Positions 18,765-27,107 of a stretch of 64,000 bases of DNA are shown here, piece by piece. How positions within the stretch are numbered: the first letter of the stretch is position 1; every line of letters starts with the position of its first letter. Source of the DNA: DATEOR01 sp035296905 (GTDB lineage Bacteria; Actinomycetota; Thermoleophilia; Gaiellales; Gaiellaceae); assembly GCA_035296905.1 (NCBI GenBank), contig DATHAA010000100.1:1-64000 (forward strand). The letters are read 5' to 3'. Below the pieces are notes generated by a model. It made no database searches and was not told the DNA's origin. It saw nothing but the letters and a program-made list of their open reading frames with translations. A program made the position numbers and the translations under genes.

Positions 18765-20236
18765 CGAAGTTCCCGACGCCGTCGATCGACTGGGCCGCGC
18801 TCTTCCCGGAGCTCGTCCTGCTCGGTGGAGCGGCGGTCTGCCTCCTCCTCCCGCTCTTCATGCCGCACGGCTGGAGAAGGCACTTCTGCGCCTCGATCTC
18901 GGTTCTTGCCTTCCTCGGCGCAGGGGCGGCGGCGATCGTCCTTTTCCAGATGGACGAGACCGGCACCGCGGTCGTCGCGGATGCCATCCGCCGCGACCGC
19001 CTCGCCGAGCTCGCCCAGGTGCTCATCGCCAGCTCGGGCCTGCTCGCCGTCGGAGTCTCCTACGCCTACGTCCTGCGCGAGCGGATGGGCGAGTACTACA
19101 CGCTTCTCCTGACCGCGACGGCCGGGATGTGCTTCTTCGTCGCCGCCAACGACCTGATGACGATGTTCCTCGGGCTCGAGTGGTTCTCGATCTCGCTCTA
19201 CATCCTCTGCGCGATCGCGATCGAGGAGCCCGCTTCGCTCGAGGCCGGGCTGAAGTATCTCATCGTCGGGAGCTTCGGCTCAGCGATCCTCCTCTTCGGA
19301 AGCGCGTTCGTGTATGGCGCGACCGGCGCGATCGGCTTCGACGACATTGCCGCCGCCTCTGGCGACGCGGACAAGCTCTTCCTCGTCACCGGGCTCGCGA
19401 TGCTCATCGTCGGGCTCGGCTTCAAGGCCTCCGCGGCGCCGTTCCACATGTGGACGCCCGACGTCTACCAGGGCGCGCCCACACCCGTAACCGCGTTCAT
19501 GTCCGCGGCCACGAAGATCGCCGCCCTCGTCCTGACGATGCGCCTGCTCGTGACCGCGTTCCCCTCCGAGGAAAACCTCTGGACGATCTCCCTCGCCGTG
19601 ATCGTCTGCATCTCGCTCGCGTGGGGGAACCTCGGCGCCCTCGTCCAGACCGACGTCAAGAGGATGCTCGCGTACTCCAGCATCTCCCACGCTGGCTTCC
19701 TGCTCATGCCGATCGCCGTCGCCAGCCCACTGGGCGGCCGGGCGCTGATGTACTACCTGATCTCCTACGCGGCAATGAGCATCGGCGCCTTCGCGATCGT
19801 CGCGGCACGGGAGCGCGAGCTCGCGCGGCCGGTCACCCTCGACGGCATGGCCGGAATGGGCTGGGAGCGTCCGGGTATGGGAGCGGCGATGACGCTCTTC
19901 ATGTTCGGCTTCATCGGGCTGCCCCCGGCCGGCCTCTTCATCGGGAAGTTCTATGCCTTCTCGGCGGCCGTCGACCGCGGCTGGGCCTGGCTCGCCGTCG
20001 TCGGCGCGATCGCGACGGTGGTCTCCATCTACTACTACCTCGGCGTCGTCCGGGCGATGTACTTCCAGCCGGCGGCGATCGGGGTCGCGCCCGCCGGCGG
20101 CTCACCCCCGCGGGAGCTGGCGCTCGGAACCTCCGTCCTCCTCGCCGTCGTCGTCACGATCGGGAGCTTCGTCGCCGCCCAGCCGCTCCTGGACATCGCC
20201 ACCGACGCCGTCTCCGTCCTGTCGTTCCCGCATTGA
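18761..20236 (+). CDS. nuoN: NADH-quinone oxidoreductase subunit N
   Basis: Third antiporter-like subunit (491 residues). It carries the conserved FLGLEWFSISLYIL helix with Glu, the FKASAAPFHMWTPDVYQGAP motif, and VQTDVKRMLAYSSISHAG. It closes the nuo set. The ATG of a flavoprotein gene overlaps its stop as TGATG, so transcription very probably continues. Confidence 0.95.
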   Translation: MTKFPTPSIDWAALFPELVLLGGAAVCLLLPLFMPHGWRRHFCASISVLAFLGAGAAAIVLFQMDETGTAVVADAIRRDRLAELAQVLIASSGLLAVGVSYAYVLRERMGEYYTLLLTATAGMCFFVAANDLMTMFLGLEWFSISLYILCAIAIEEPASLEAGLKYLIVGSFGSAILLFGSAFVYGATGAIGFDDIAAASGDADKLFLVTGLAMLIVGLGFKASAAPFHMWTPDVYQGAPTPVTAFMSAATKIAALVLTMRLLVTAFPSEENLWTISLAVIVCISLAWGNLGALVQTDVKRMLAYSSISHAGFLLMPIAVASPLGGRALMYYLISYAAMSIGAFAIVAARERELARPVTLDGMAGMGWERPGMGAAMTLFMFGFIGLPPAGLFIGKFYAFSAAVDRGWAWLAVVGAIATVVSIYYYLGVVRAMYFQPAAIGVAPAGGSPPRELALGTSVLLAVVVTIGSFVAAQPLLDIATDAVSVLSFPH

Positions 20237-21558
20237 TGCCGAAGCACGTCGTCGTCCTCGGTGGAGGTGTGAGCGGCGAGGCGTTCATCGCGGCGCTGCG
20301 CCGCCTCGACGAGGAGGCGCAGATCACACTCGTCGAGGACGAGCTCGTCGGCGGCGAGTGCTCGTACTGGGCGTGCATCCCCTCGAAGACGTTGCTGCGC
20401 CCCGTCGAGATCGCCTTCCGCGCAAAAAGCGCCCACGGAGTCGAGGCGACACTCCACCCGGAGCAGATCTTCTGGTGGCGCGACCAGAACGCGGAGAAGG
20501 ACGATTCGAGCCAGGTCGAGTGGGTCACGAACCTCGACGCCGAGCTCGTGCGCGGCAAGGGCGTCGTCACCGAGCCGGGCAAGGTCGAGGTGGACGGGCG
20601 CGAGCTCCCCTACGACGAGCTGATGGTCTCCACGGGATCGCGGTCGACACTGCCGCCAATCGAGGGTCTCGACTCCGTTGAGCCCTGGCTGAGCCGCGAG
20701 GGCACGAGCGCAAGCGAGGTTCCCGAGAGCCTCGTCGTCGTGGGGGGCGGTGCCGTCGGCTGCGAGCTCGCGCAGTTCTACTCACGCCTCGGAGCGCGCG
20801 TCACCATCGTGCAGAGCGGCGAGTACATCCTGCCGCGGAGCGACCGGGAAGCCGGTGACCTCCTCGGCCAGCTCTTCCAGGACGAAGGCATCGAGCTCTG
20901 CCTGAACGCGCGCGCGAGGAAGGTGGGCGGCGGGCCGGGCGGCTACCGGCTCGAGATCGAGGGCCGCGAGCCGCTGGAATCGACCCACCTGATGATTGCC
21001 ACGGGCCGGAAGCCCAACGTCGACGGCTTCGGGCTCGAGAACCTCAACGTCGAGATCGGCATGACGGGGCTCAAGGTAGACGAGCGGCTGCGCGCAGCCG
21101 AGCACGTCTGGGCGGCCGGAGACGTGACCGGCATCGCTCTCTTCACGCACCTCGGGAAGTATCAGGGACGCGTCGCGGCGGCGAACATCGCCGGGCGCGA
21201 CCTCGTCGCCAACTACAACGCCATTCCCGCGGCGGTCTTCACCGACCCGCAGGTGGCGACCGTCGGTGACACGAGCGGCGAGGGGACGGTCGTCGGCAAG
21301 TGGGGGGTCGACAAGGTCTCACGCACCTCGACGTTCCAGGATCCAAAGCGCCCGGGCTTCCTCAAGCTCTTCGCCGACCCGAAACGAAAGGTGGTCGTCG
21401 GCGCCGTGGCGGTCGGCCCCGAGGCCGGCGAATGGATCGGGCAGATCACGCTCGCGATCCGCGCCGAGGTTCCCGTCGCCACGCTCCGGGACACGATCCA
21501 GCCGTTCCCAACCTTCTCCGAGGTCGTGTATTTCGCCGCGCGTGAGCTCGACTTGTAG
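20236..21558 (+). CDS. pyridine nucleotide-disulfide oxidoreductase (dihydrolipoyl-dehydrogenase-like)
   Basis: Flavoprotein disulfide reductase of 440 residues. Seen are the FAD motif LGGGVSGEAF (residues 8-17), the redox disulfide in GGECSYWACIPSKTLL, the NAD(P) motif VVGGGAVG, and a second FAD motif HVWAAGDVTG. The C-terminal dimerisation region is present, but the active-site base normally found in an HPTxSE motif is replaced: the sequence reads PFPTFSE, with Phe for His. Classical dihydrolipoamide chemistry is therefore doubtful, and another disulfide or quinone substrate is possible. It overlaps nuoN by TGATG, an unusual position. Confidence 0.88.
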   Translation: MPKHVVVLGGGVSGEAFIAALRRLDEEAQITLVEDELVGGECSYWACIPSKTLLRPVEIAFRAKSAHGVEATLHPEQIFWWRDQNAEKDDSSQVEWVTNLDAELVRGKGVVTEPGKVEVDGRELPYDELMVSTGSRSTLPPIEGLDSVEPWLSREGTSASEVPESLVVVGGGAVGCELAQFYSRLGARVTIVQSGEYILPRSDREAGDLLGQLFQDEGIELCLNARARKVGGGPGGYRLEIEGREPLESTHLMIATGRKPNVDGFGLENLNVEIGMTGLKVDERLRAAEHVWAAGDVTGIALFTHLGKYQGRVAAANIAGRDLVANYNAIPAAVFTDPQVATVGDTSGEGTVVGKWGVDKVSRTSTFQDPKRPGFLKLFADPKRKVVVGAVAVGPEAGEWIGQITLAIRAEVPVATLRDTIQPFPTFSEVVYFAARELDL

Positions 21559-21561
21559 AGT
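21556..21561 (+). promoter_or_regulatory. candidate internal -10 before the cNMP-binding gene
   Basis: TAGAGT begins with the stop codon of the flavoprotein gene and lies 9 nt before the next ATG. It would let the cyclic-nucleotide cassette be transcribed apart from the nuo operon with a leader of about 2-3 nt. Inference. Confidence 0.35.
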
Positions 21562-21570
21562 CGCCCCAGA

Positions 21571-21993
21571 ATGACCAACGGCGAAGACCTGGTCGACACC
21601 CTCCGGCGCTTCAACCTCTTCGCCGACCTCGACCGCGCGCAGCTCGAAGCGATCGCCGACCCGGACAGCGAACGGAGTTTCGCGACCGGCGAGCGGATCC
21701 TCAGGCGCGGCATGAGCGGTTCGGGCTTCTACGTCATCCTCGACGGCGAAGCCTCCGTCACGCTCGGCGGGGAGGAGCTGAACCGCCTCCGTCAGGGCGA
21801 CTTTTTCGGCGAGATCTCGACCCTGCTCGACGAGCCGCTGACCGCGGACATCACCGCAGAGACACCGGTGCGGGTGCTCGAGATCCCGGGCCCGCGGCTC
21901 GAAGCCTTCCTGCTCAGCTATCCGAAGGTGATGCTGCGGATGCTCGTCACGGAGGCGCGACGGTTGCAGGAAGTCCTCGCTTGGCGGTCTTAG
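21571..21993 (+). CDS. stand-alone cyclic nucleotide-binding domain protein
   Basis: The 140 residues form essentially one CRP-type cNMP-binding domain: an N-terminal helix (RRFNLFADLDRAQLEAIA), the beta-roll, and the phosphate-binding cassette region as GDFFGEISTLLDEPLTADI, which keeps GE and a short helix. The canonical Arg that contacts the phosphate is not obvious (LTADI). There is no HTH or kinase domain, so it is a sensor-only protein. Its 3' end overlaps the next flavoprotein gene by 13 nt, and a nucleotide cyclase gene follows. Confidence 0.88.
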   Translation: MTNGEDLVDTLRRFNLFADLDRAQLEAIADPDSERSFATGERILRRGMSGSGFYVILDGEASVTLGGEELNRLRQGDFFGEISTLLDEPLTADITAETPVRVLEIPGPRLEAFLLSYPKVMLRMLVTEARRLQEVLAWRS

Positions 21994-23441
21994 AGGAAAC
22001 GCACCCGCCCGGCGAGTATCCGGTCGTCGTCGTCGGCAGTGGGCCAGGAGCCCTGCAGACGGCCTACGCGCTCTCGCGGCTCGGCGTCGAGCACGCTGTC
22101 ATTTCGCAGGACGACTCGCCCGGTGGCATGTTCCGCAAGTGGCCGATCTACCAGCGGCTGCTCTCCTGGACGAAGCCGGACGCGCCGTTCGAACGCACGG
22201 TGCGCGAGTACGAGTGGTATGACCACAACAGCCTCATCGCCGACGAGCCCGACCTGCGGGCAACCGTCGCGTCCGAGATGGACCGCAAGTACATGACCCC
22301 CTCCTGCGCAGAGATGGAACGGGGTCTCGCCGCGTTCGCGGAGCGCGCCGACGTCAAGGTTCGCTACGGCTGCCGGTGGGAGTCCACGCGCCAGGAGGAA
22401 GGCGGCTACGTCCTTGTCACATCCGACGGCGAGTACCGCTGCCGCGCCGCCGTCTTCGCCCTGGGCGTGACCGACCCGTGGAAGTCGCCCATTCCGGGGA
22501 TCGAAGAGGTTCCCCACTACGCGGAGAGCCCCGCCGCACGCGAGTTCGAGGGCAAGAGCGTGCTCATCATCGGCAAGCGCAACTCCGGCTTTGAGCTCGC
22601 GGACGGCCTGGAGCCGTGGGCGCGCCAGATCTTCCTCGTCTCCCCTCGGCCGGTGCAGACCGCCGTCCTCGCCAACGCCACCGTCCGCGTTCGCTACTTC
22701 GAGCCGCTCGAAGATGCGGCCTGGGGCGGCGGCACGTTCGTGCTCGACGCCGCCGTCCAGCGGATCGAGCGCACAGAGAGCGGCGGCTACAGGCTCCACG
22801 CGGCCGGCACGACCCGCCCCGGGCCGATCACCATCGAGGCCGACGCGGCCATCGCGGCGACCGGCTTCCGCACCCCGCTCCAGAACCTGCGGGAGCTCGG
22901 TCTGGGCACCGTCGCCGACGGCCGGATCCCCGCGCTGACGCCGTACTGGGAGAGCACGACGCTCGCAGGCGTCTATTTCGCCGGAAACACGACGCAGGGC
23001 GCCGCCGGCCTGCGGAAGAACGGCATCGGCAGCGCATCGGGAACAGTGAGCGGATTTCGCTACAACGCCCGCCTGCTCGCCCAGGAGATCGCCAAGCGGC
23101 TCGGCCACAAGCAGGAGTGGCACCAGCTCGGTCGCGAAGACATCGTTCCCTTTCTCCTCTCCGAGCTCCGCGCGGGGCCTGAGATCTGGACGCAGAAGGG
23201 ATACCTCGCGCGGGCCGTCTACCCGGATGGGAGCACGGGAATCGTCCCCCTCGCACACTTCCTCGACCACTGCGAGGAGGGCTCGATCGCGCTCACGATC
23301 GAGATGAACGCGGCGGGCGAGATCTACCCGGTCTCGTATGTTCGTGCCGGCGAGGAAATCGACGAGCGCGACCTGCCGACGCATGCCCTGAACGACTTCG
23401 GAGGGACCGAGCACCGAGCCGCGCTGGAGAGCCTCTTGTGA
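21981..23441 (+). CDS. FAD-dependent NAD(P)-binding oxidoreductase (thioredoxin-reductase/FMO-like)
   Basis: Predicted 486-residue flavoprotein. The FAD motif is VVGSGPGALQTAYALSRLG near residue 20 and the second dinucleotide motif is IIGKRNSGFELADGL, a variant lacking the usual GxG start. ATGFRTPL and VYFAGNTT follow. A C-terminal region of about 120 residues after the FAD core is unlike classical TrxR and unassigned. There is no CxxC, so it is not a standard thioredoxin reductase; a YpdA-like or monooxygenase-like role is possible. The start is a TTG at 21981 with AGGAAG 7 nt upstream, overlapping the cNMP-sensor gene by 13 nt. Confidence 0.85.
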   Translation: MAVLEETHPPGEYPVVVVGSGPGALQTAYALSRLGVEHAVISQDDSPGGMFRKWPIYQRLLSWTKPDAPFERTVREYEWYDHNSLIADEPDLRATVASEMDRKYMTPSCAEMERGLAAFAERADVKVRYGCRWESTRQEEGGYVLVTSDGEYRCRAAVFALGVTDPWKSPIPGIEEVPHYAESPAAREFEGKSVLIIGKRNSGFELADGLEPWARQIFLVSPRPVQTAVLANATVRVRYFEPLEDAAWGGGTFVLDAAVQRIERTESGGYRLHAAGTTRPGPITIEADAAIAATGFRTPLQNLRELGLGTVADGRIPALTPYWESTTLAGVYFAGNTTQGAAGLRKNGIGSASGTVSGFRYNARLLAQEIAKRLGHKQEWHQLGREDIVPFLLSELRAGPEIWTQKGYLARAVYPDGSTGIVPLAHFLDHCEEGSIALTIEMNAAGEIYPVSYVRAGEEIDERDLPTHALNDFGGTEHRAALESLL

Positions 23442-24790
23442 GCCGTCTGGCGGGCTGGGGTGCCCTCTGCGTCACGCCGCTCGTCGGCCTGCTCGTCCTG
23501 CTCGCCGAGCCGAGCTTCGATCTCACCTGGGAGAACCATCCGGCACATTTCTGGCTCGTCGTGCTTGTCGGCGTCCTCTCCTTCGCGCTCGGGTTCCTGC
23601 TCGCCGAGGCGGCCGCACGGCGAGCAGACGCCCGTGTGCTCCTCATTGGAGTCGCGTTTCTCGCCACTTCCGGGTACCTCGTCCTGCACGCGCTCGCCAC
23701 GCCGGGAGTCCTCCTTGCCGGGAAGAACGCGGGGTTCCAGATCGCCTCGGCGATCGGCCTCCTCGAGGCCGGCCTCTTCGCGGCCGCCTCGGCGGTCCGG
23801 TTCCACCCCGAGACCTCTGCGTTCCTCGTCCGCTACCGCGGGGTCATCTACGGCCTGCTCGTCCTGCACATGGCCGCCTGGGCCGCCGTCTCGCTCTCGA
23901 CCCTGCCGCCGCTCGACGACCCCGTCACTCCGGAGGACACGCGCGGCCCGCTGGCCGCGCTCGCGGTGGTCGGGCTCTTCGCCTACGGCTTCGGCATCTG
24001 GCGCTACTGGCGGCTCTACCGCGAGCGCTCACGGCCTCTCCCGCTGGCTATCCTCGTCGCCCTCGTCCTCCTTTCGGAGGCGATGTTTGCGGTCGCCTCC
24101 GCGCGCAACTGGCAGACGACGTGGTGGGAATGGCACCTCCTCATGCTCGTCGCGTTCGGCGTGGTCGGGCTCGCCGCACGGCGGGAGTGGCGGCTCGAAG
24201 GCTCCTCGGCGGAGATCTTCAGCGACATCTACGAGGAGCAGACGCGCGGGCACCTCGAGGAGGTCAGCGTCCTTTTCGCCGACCTGCAGGGCTACACCGC
24301 GTTCTCCGAGCGAACTCCGGAGCCCGAGATCAAAGCGATGCTGGACACGTACTTCCCGGCCGCGGCCGCGGTCCTCCAGGCGCACGGCGGCGAGCTCTAC
24401 AACACGATCGGCGACGCGCTCATGGTCGTGTTCCGCGGGCCTGAGCACGAGCTTCGCGCCGGGCGGACGAGCCTCGACTTCCAGCGCGAGATGACCGGGA
24501 TCGCGGACGCACACCCGGGTTGGCCGCGCTTCCGGGCGGGCTTGAACTCGGGCGACGCCGTCCTCGGCGTCATCGACGCCCCCGGGAAGCGCGGCTACAC
24601 GGCCACCGGCGACACCGTCAATCTCGCCTCGCGCCTCGAAGGCCAGGCCCGGGCCGGCGAGGTCGTCGTCTCTGAGACCACGTATGCGGGTTTCGCGAAC
24701 CGAGCCGACGTCGAGGAGCTCGACCCGCTCAGCGTGAAAGGGAAGAGTGAGGCCGTGCGGGCCTTCGTTCTTCGCGGCCTGCGCCCCTAG
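23438..24790 (+). CDS. membrane-bound class III nucleotide cyclase
   Basis: The 450-residue protein has about eight predicted N-terminal helices (residues 1-240) and a cytoplasmic class III cyclase domain. The metal-binding aspartates are present in VLFADLQGYTAFSE and IGDALMVVF, and the transition-state Asn/Arg are present in VNLASRLE. The purine-selecting residues deviate: Asn (YNTIGD) is at the usual Lys position and Gly (RGYTATGD) is at the usual Asp position, so the nucleotide used cannot be predicted. The GTG overlaps the upstream gene as GTGA, tying it to the flavoprotein and cNMP sensor. Its 3' end overlaps a minus-strand gene by 62 nt. Confidence 0.9.
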   Translation: MSRLAGWGALCVTPLVGLLVLLAEPSFDLTWENHPAHFWLVVLVGVLSFALGFLLAEAAARRADARVLLIGVAFLATSGYLVLHALATPGVLLAGKNAGFQIASAIGLLEAGLFAAASAVRFHPETSAFLVRYRGVIYGLLVLHMAAWAAVSLSTLPPLDDPVTPEDTRGPLAALAVVGLFAYGFGIWRYWRLYRERSRPLPLAILVALVLLSEAMFAVASARNWQTTWWEWHLLMLVAFGVVGLAARREWRLEGSSAEIFSDIYEEQTRGHLEEVSVLFADLQGYTAFSERTPEPEIKAMLDTYFPAAAAVLQAHGGELYNTIGDALMVVFRGPEHELRAGRTSLDFQREMTGIADAHPGWPRFRAGLNSGDAVLGVIDAPGKRGYTATGDTVNLASRLEGQARAGEVVVSETTYAGFANRADVEELDPLSVKGKSEAVRAFVLRGLRP

Positions 24791-25166
24791 AGGGGACGAG
24801 CGCGATCAGCGCCTGAAGGACGAGGAGCGCGAAGCAGAGCGCCAGCACACCGCTCGCCTCCGGCGGAACTGTGCCGGCGGCGATGAAGGGCTCACGGACG
24901 GCGGCGCCGATGACGATACCCGCGACGAGGAACGCGGAGAGCGTCGCTTGCAGCCGGCCAAGAGCGTCCATCTCCCCGCCGTTCACCGCGTCCACTACCC
25001 GCGCGAAGCACATGAGGCCGGCGGCCGCGGTGATCGGGACGCCGAGAACGAGCAGGTAAAAGGAGGCCGAGGCGAAGCCGAATGCGTCGGAGACGGCGGT
25101 CGCGAGAATGAGGACGGCGGCGAGCTCCACCGCCATTGCCGAAGCGCCCGTGCGCGACTGCCACAT
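24729..25166 (-). CDS. small integral membrane protein
   Basis: Predicted 145-residue protein with four hydrophobic segments (residues about 11-32, 36-56, 75-95 and 103-125) and a basic Arg-rich C-terminus, probably cytoplasmic. No family is recognised. The frame is free of stops and strongly hydrophobic in regular blocks, which supports a real gene. Its C-terminal 20 codons overlap the cyclase gene antisense. It may be transcribed from the 70-bp gap before the UPF0173 gene, but no clear -10 is seen. Confidence 0.68.
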   Translation of the reverse strand: MWQSRTGASAMAVELAAVLILATAVSDAFGFASASFYLLVLGVPITAAAGLMCFARVVDAVNGGEMDALGRLQATLSAFLVAGIVIGAAVREPFIAAGTVPPEASGVLALCFALLVLQALIALVPSRGAGREERRPARPHSSLSR

Positions 25167-25235
25167 GTTTCCCGGGTTCGCGCCCGCGGCAAGGAGTCCT
25201 TCGTTACGCTCGACCCAGCGACCCGGAGGAGGAAG

Positions 25236-25931
25236 ATGGCAAACGGATCACTGACCTGGCTCGGTCACGCGACCTTCAGGCTCGACACGCCCGGAGGCAA
25301 GCGCGTCTACATCGACCCCTGGCTCGAAAATCCGAAGTGCCCCGAGTCCGAGAAGGAGCCCGAACGCGTCGACCTGATCGCGCTCACGCACGGCCACTCG
25401 GACCACGTCGGAAACACCGTCGAGCTCGCCAAGCGCTTCGGGTGCCCGGTCGTTGCCATGATCGAGCTGCGCGACTGGCTCACCGGTCAAGGCCTTCCGG
25501 ACGACGCGTCCGAGGGCGGAAACAAAGGCGGCACGATCGAGAAGGAGGGCGTGAAGATCACCCTGACACACGCCTTCCACTCCTCGAGCTCGAACGAACT
25601 CCAGTACCTCGGAGAGCCGGCGGGGCTCATCCTCGAGCTGGAGGACGGCAAGAAAATCTACTTCGCCGGCGATACCTGCGTCTTCGGCGACATGCAGCTC
25701 ATCGGCAGGCTCTACGAGCCCGACCTCGCCGTGCTGCCGATCGGCGACCACTACACGATGGGACCGAAGGAGGCCGCCGTGGCACTCGAGCTCCTCGGTG
25801 TCGGCCGGTGTGTCCCGTGCCACTACGGGACCTTCCCGCTCCTGACCGGAACCCCGGAAGCCTGCCGCGAGGCGTTGACGACCAACTGCGAGATCGTCGA
25901 CATCGCGCCCGGGGCGACGTACGAGCTGTGA
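25236..25931 (+). CDS. UPF0173 metallo-beta-lactamase-fold hydrolase
   Basis: Predicted 231-residue metal-dependent hydrolase. It starts with LTWLGHATFRL, has the zinc-site motif THGHSDHVGN (HxHxDH type), then FAGDTCVFGDM and HYTMGPKEAA, all typical of UPF0173 (UlaG-like) proteins. The natural substrate is unknown. The ATG follows a strong Shine-Dalgarno (GGAGGAGGAAG). Upstream TACGCT at 25205-25210 could be the -10 of a leadered transcript. The stop overlaps the next gene as GTGA. Confidence 0.92.
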   Translation: MANGSLTWLGHATFRLDTPGGKRVYIDPWLENPKCPESEKEPERVDLIALTHGHSDHVGNTVELAKRFGCPVVAMIELRDWLTGQGLPDDASEGGNKGGTIEKEGVKITLTHAFHSSSSNELQYLGEPAGLILELEDGKKIYFAGDTCVFGDMQLIGRLYEPDLAVLPIGDHYTMGPKEAAVALELLGVGRCVPCHYGTFPLLTGTPEACREALTTNCEIVDIAPGATYEL

Positions 25932-26209
25932 GAGAGCGCTGGTTCGGCGCAACGGGGCAGCAAGTGCCGGAGATCGCCGTCGAGGGCGAGGACGACATCC
26001 CGCTCGACGACGCGCTGGTCCTCGACGGGATCGATGACGTCGGCCGCCTGGAGGAGGCGCACGCGCAGGGAGTCCCGGTCGTCGTTCGCGCAGCATCGGC
26101 CGAGGCGGTCCGTGCGGCGCTCGAACGCCCGGAGGTCGCCTGCGTGCTCGTTCCGCCGGAGCAGCGCGATCTGCGCGACCTCGACTTCCGCCAGCTGAAA
26201 TATGGCTGA
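25928..26209 (+). CDS. small hypothetical protein
   Basis: Predicted 93-residue acidic protein, not recognised. It starts at a GTG overlapping the UPF0173 stop as GTGA and ends inside the start region of the DUF1028 gene. Alternating strand/helix patterns (VPVVVRAASAEAVRAALERPEVACVLVPP) suggest a small alpha/beta domain. No catalytic motif is seen. Its place in a tightly coupled three-gene unit supports it being real. Confidence 0.7.
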   Translation: MRERWFGATGQQVPEIAVEGEDDIPLDDALVLDGIDDVGRLEEAHAQGVPVVVRAASAEAVRAALERPEVACVLVPPEQRDLRDLDFRQLKYG

Positions 26210-27107
26210 TAAGGAGGCCTCGGCGAAACGCTCGACTGTGCCGTCAGACGACGAGGTCCAGCCGATGCCTCCTAGACCGTCCACCTACTCGATCGTCGCC
26301 TGCGACCTCGAGGCGGCCGAGTGGGGAGTGGCGGTGCAGTCGAAGTTCCTCGCCGTGGGCGCGGGCGTCCCCGCGGCGGAGCCACACGTCGGCGCGATTG
26401 CGACACAGGCGCTCGCGAACATGCGCTACGGGCCCGAGGGGCTCGCGCTCCTCCGCCAGGGGCTTTCCGCCCCGGAGGTCGTCCGGCGCCTGACCGAAGC
26501 CGACGAGGGTCGGGCCGACCGGCAGCTCGGCGTCGTCGATGCGGAGGGCGGCGCGGCCACCTACACGGGCGAGAGCTGCCTCGACTGGGCGGGAGGAATC
26601 ACCGGCGAAGGCTACGCCGCCCAGGGGAACATCCTTGTCTCGGAGGAGACGGTCGAGGCCCTCGGGCGAACGTTCGAGGAGACCGCCGGCAAGCCGCTCG
26701 CCCAACGGCTCCTCGACGCGCTCACCGCCGCGCAGGCCGCGGGAGGCGACCGCAGGGGGCAACAATCAGCCGCGCTCCTCGTCGTCCGCAAGGACGGCGG
26801 CTACATGGGCACGACCAACGCGGTAGCCGACCTGCGCGTCGACGACCACCCCGCCCCGATCGAGGAGCTTCGCAGAATCTACGTCATGCACGACCTCCTC
26901 TTCGGCGAGACACCCGAGGAGGACTGGCTCGAGGTGGACGAGCAGATCGCGCTCGAGCTGCGTGAGCGGCTCGACGCGCTCGGGTACGGAGGGGAAGACC
27001 TCGAGCGCGCCTTCCTCGACTGGGCGGGCACGGAGAACCTCGAGGAGCGGGTGAAGGGGATCGACCGGATCGACCCGGTCGTCCTCGCGGAGCTCAGGAA
27101 AGGTTAG
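26202..27107 (+). CDS. DUF1028 family protein (Ntn-hydrolase-like)
   Basis: Up to 301 residues. The DUF1028 hallmarks are seen: YSIVACDLEAAEWGVAVQSK, FLAVGAGVP, AIATQALANMRYGPEGL and AAQGNILV. The family has an Ntn-hydrolase-type fold of uncertain activity; some members carry a peptidoglycan-binding tail, absent here. The true start may be the ATG at 26265 (MPPRPSTYSIVACD), which fits the family N-terminus and has GAGG 8 nt upstream. The ATG at 26202 overlaps the previous gene. The 3' end meets the ankyrin gene tail to tail with a 4-nt overlap. Confidence 0.88.
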   Translation: MADKEASAKRSTVPSDDEVQPMPPRPSTYSIVACDLEAAEWGVAVQSKFLAVGAGVPAAEPHVGAIATQALANMRYGPEGLALLRQGLSAPEVVRRLTEADEGRADRQLGVVDAEGGAATYTGESCLDWAGGITGEGYAAQGNILVSEETVEALGRTFEETAGKPLAQRLLDALTAAQAAGGDRRGQQSAALLVVRKDGGYMGTTNAVADLRVDDHPAPIEELRRIYVMHDLLFGETPEEDWLEVDEQIALELRERLDALGYGGEDLERAFLDWAGTENLEERVKGIDRIDPVVLAELRKG

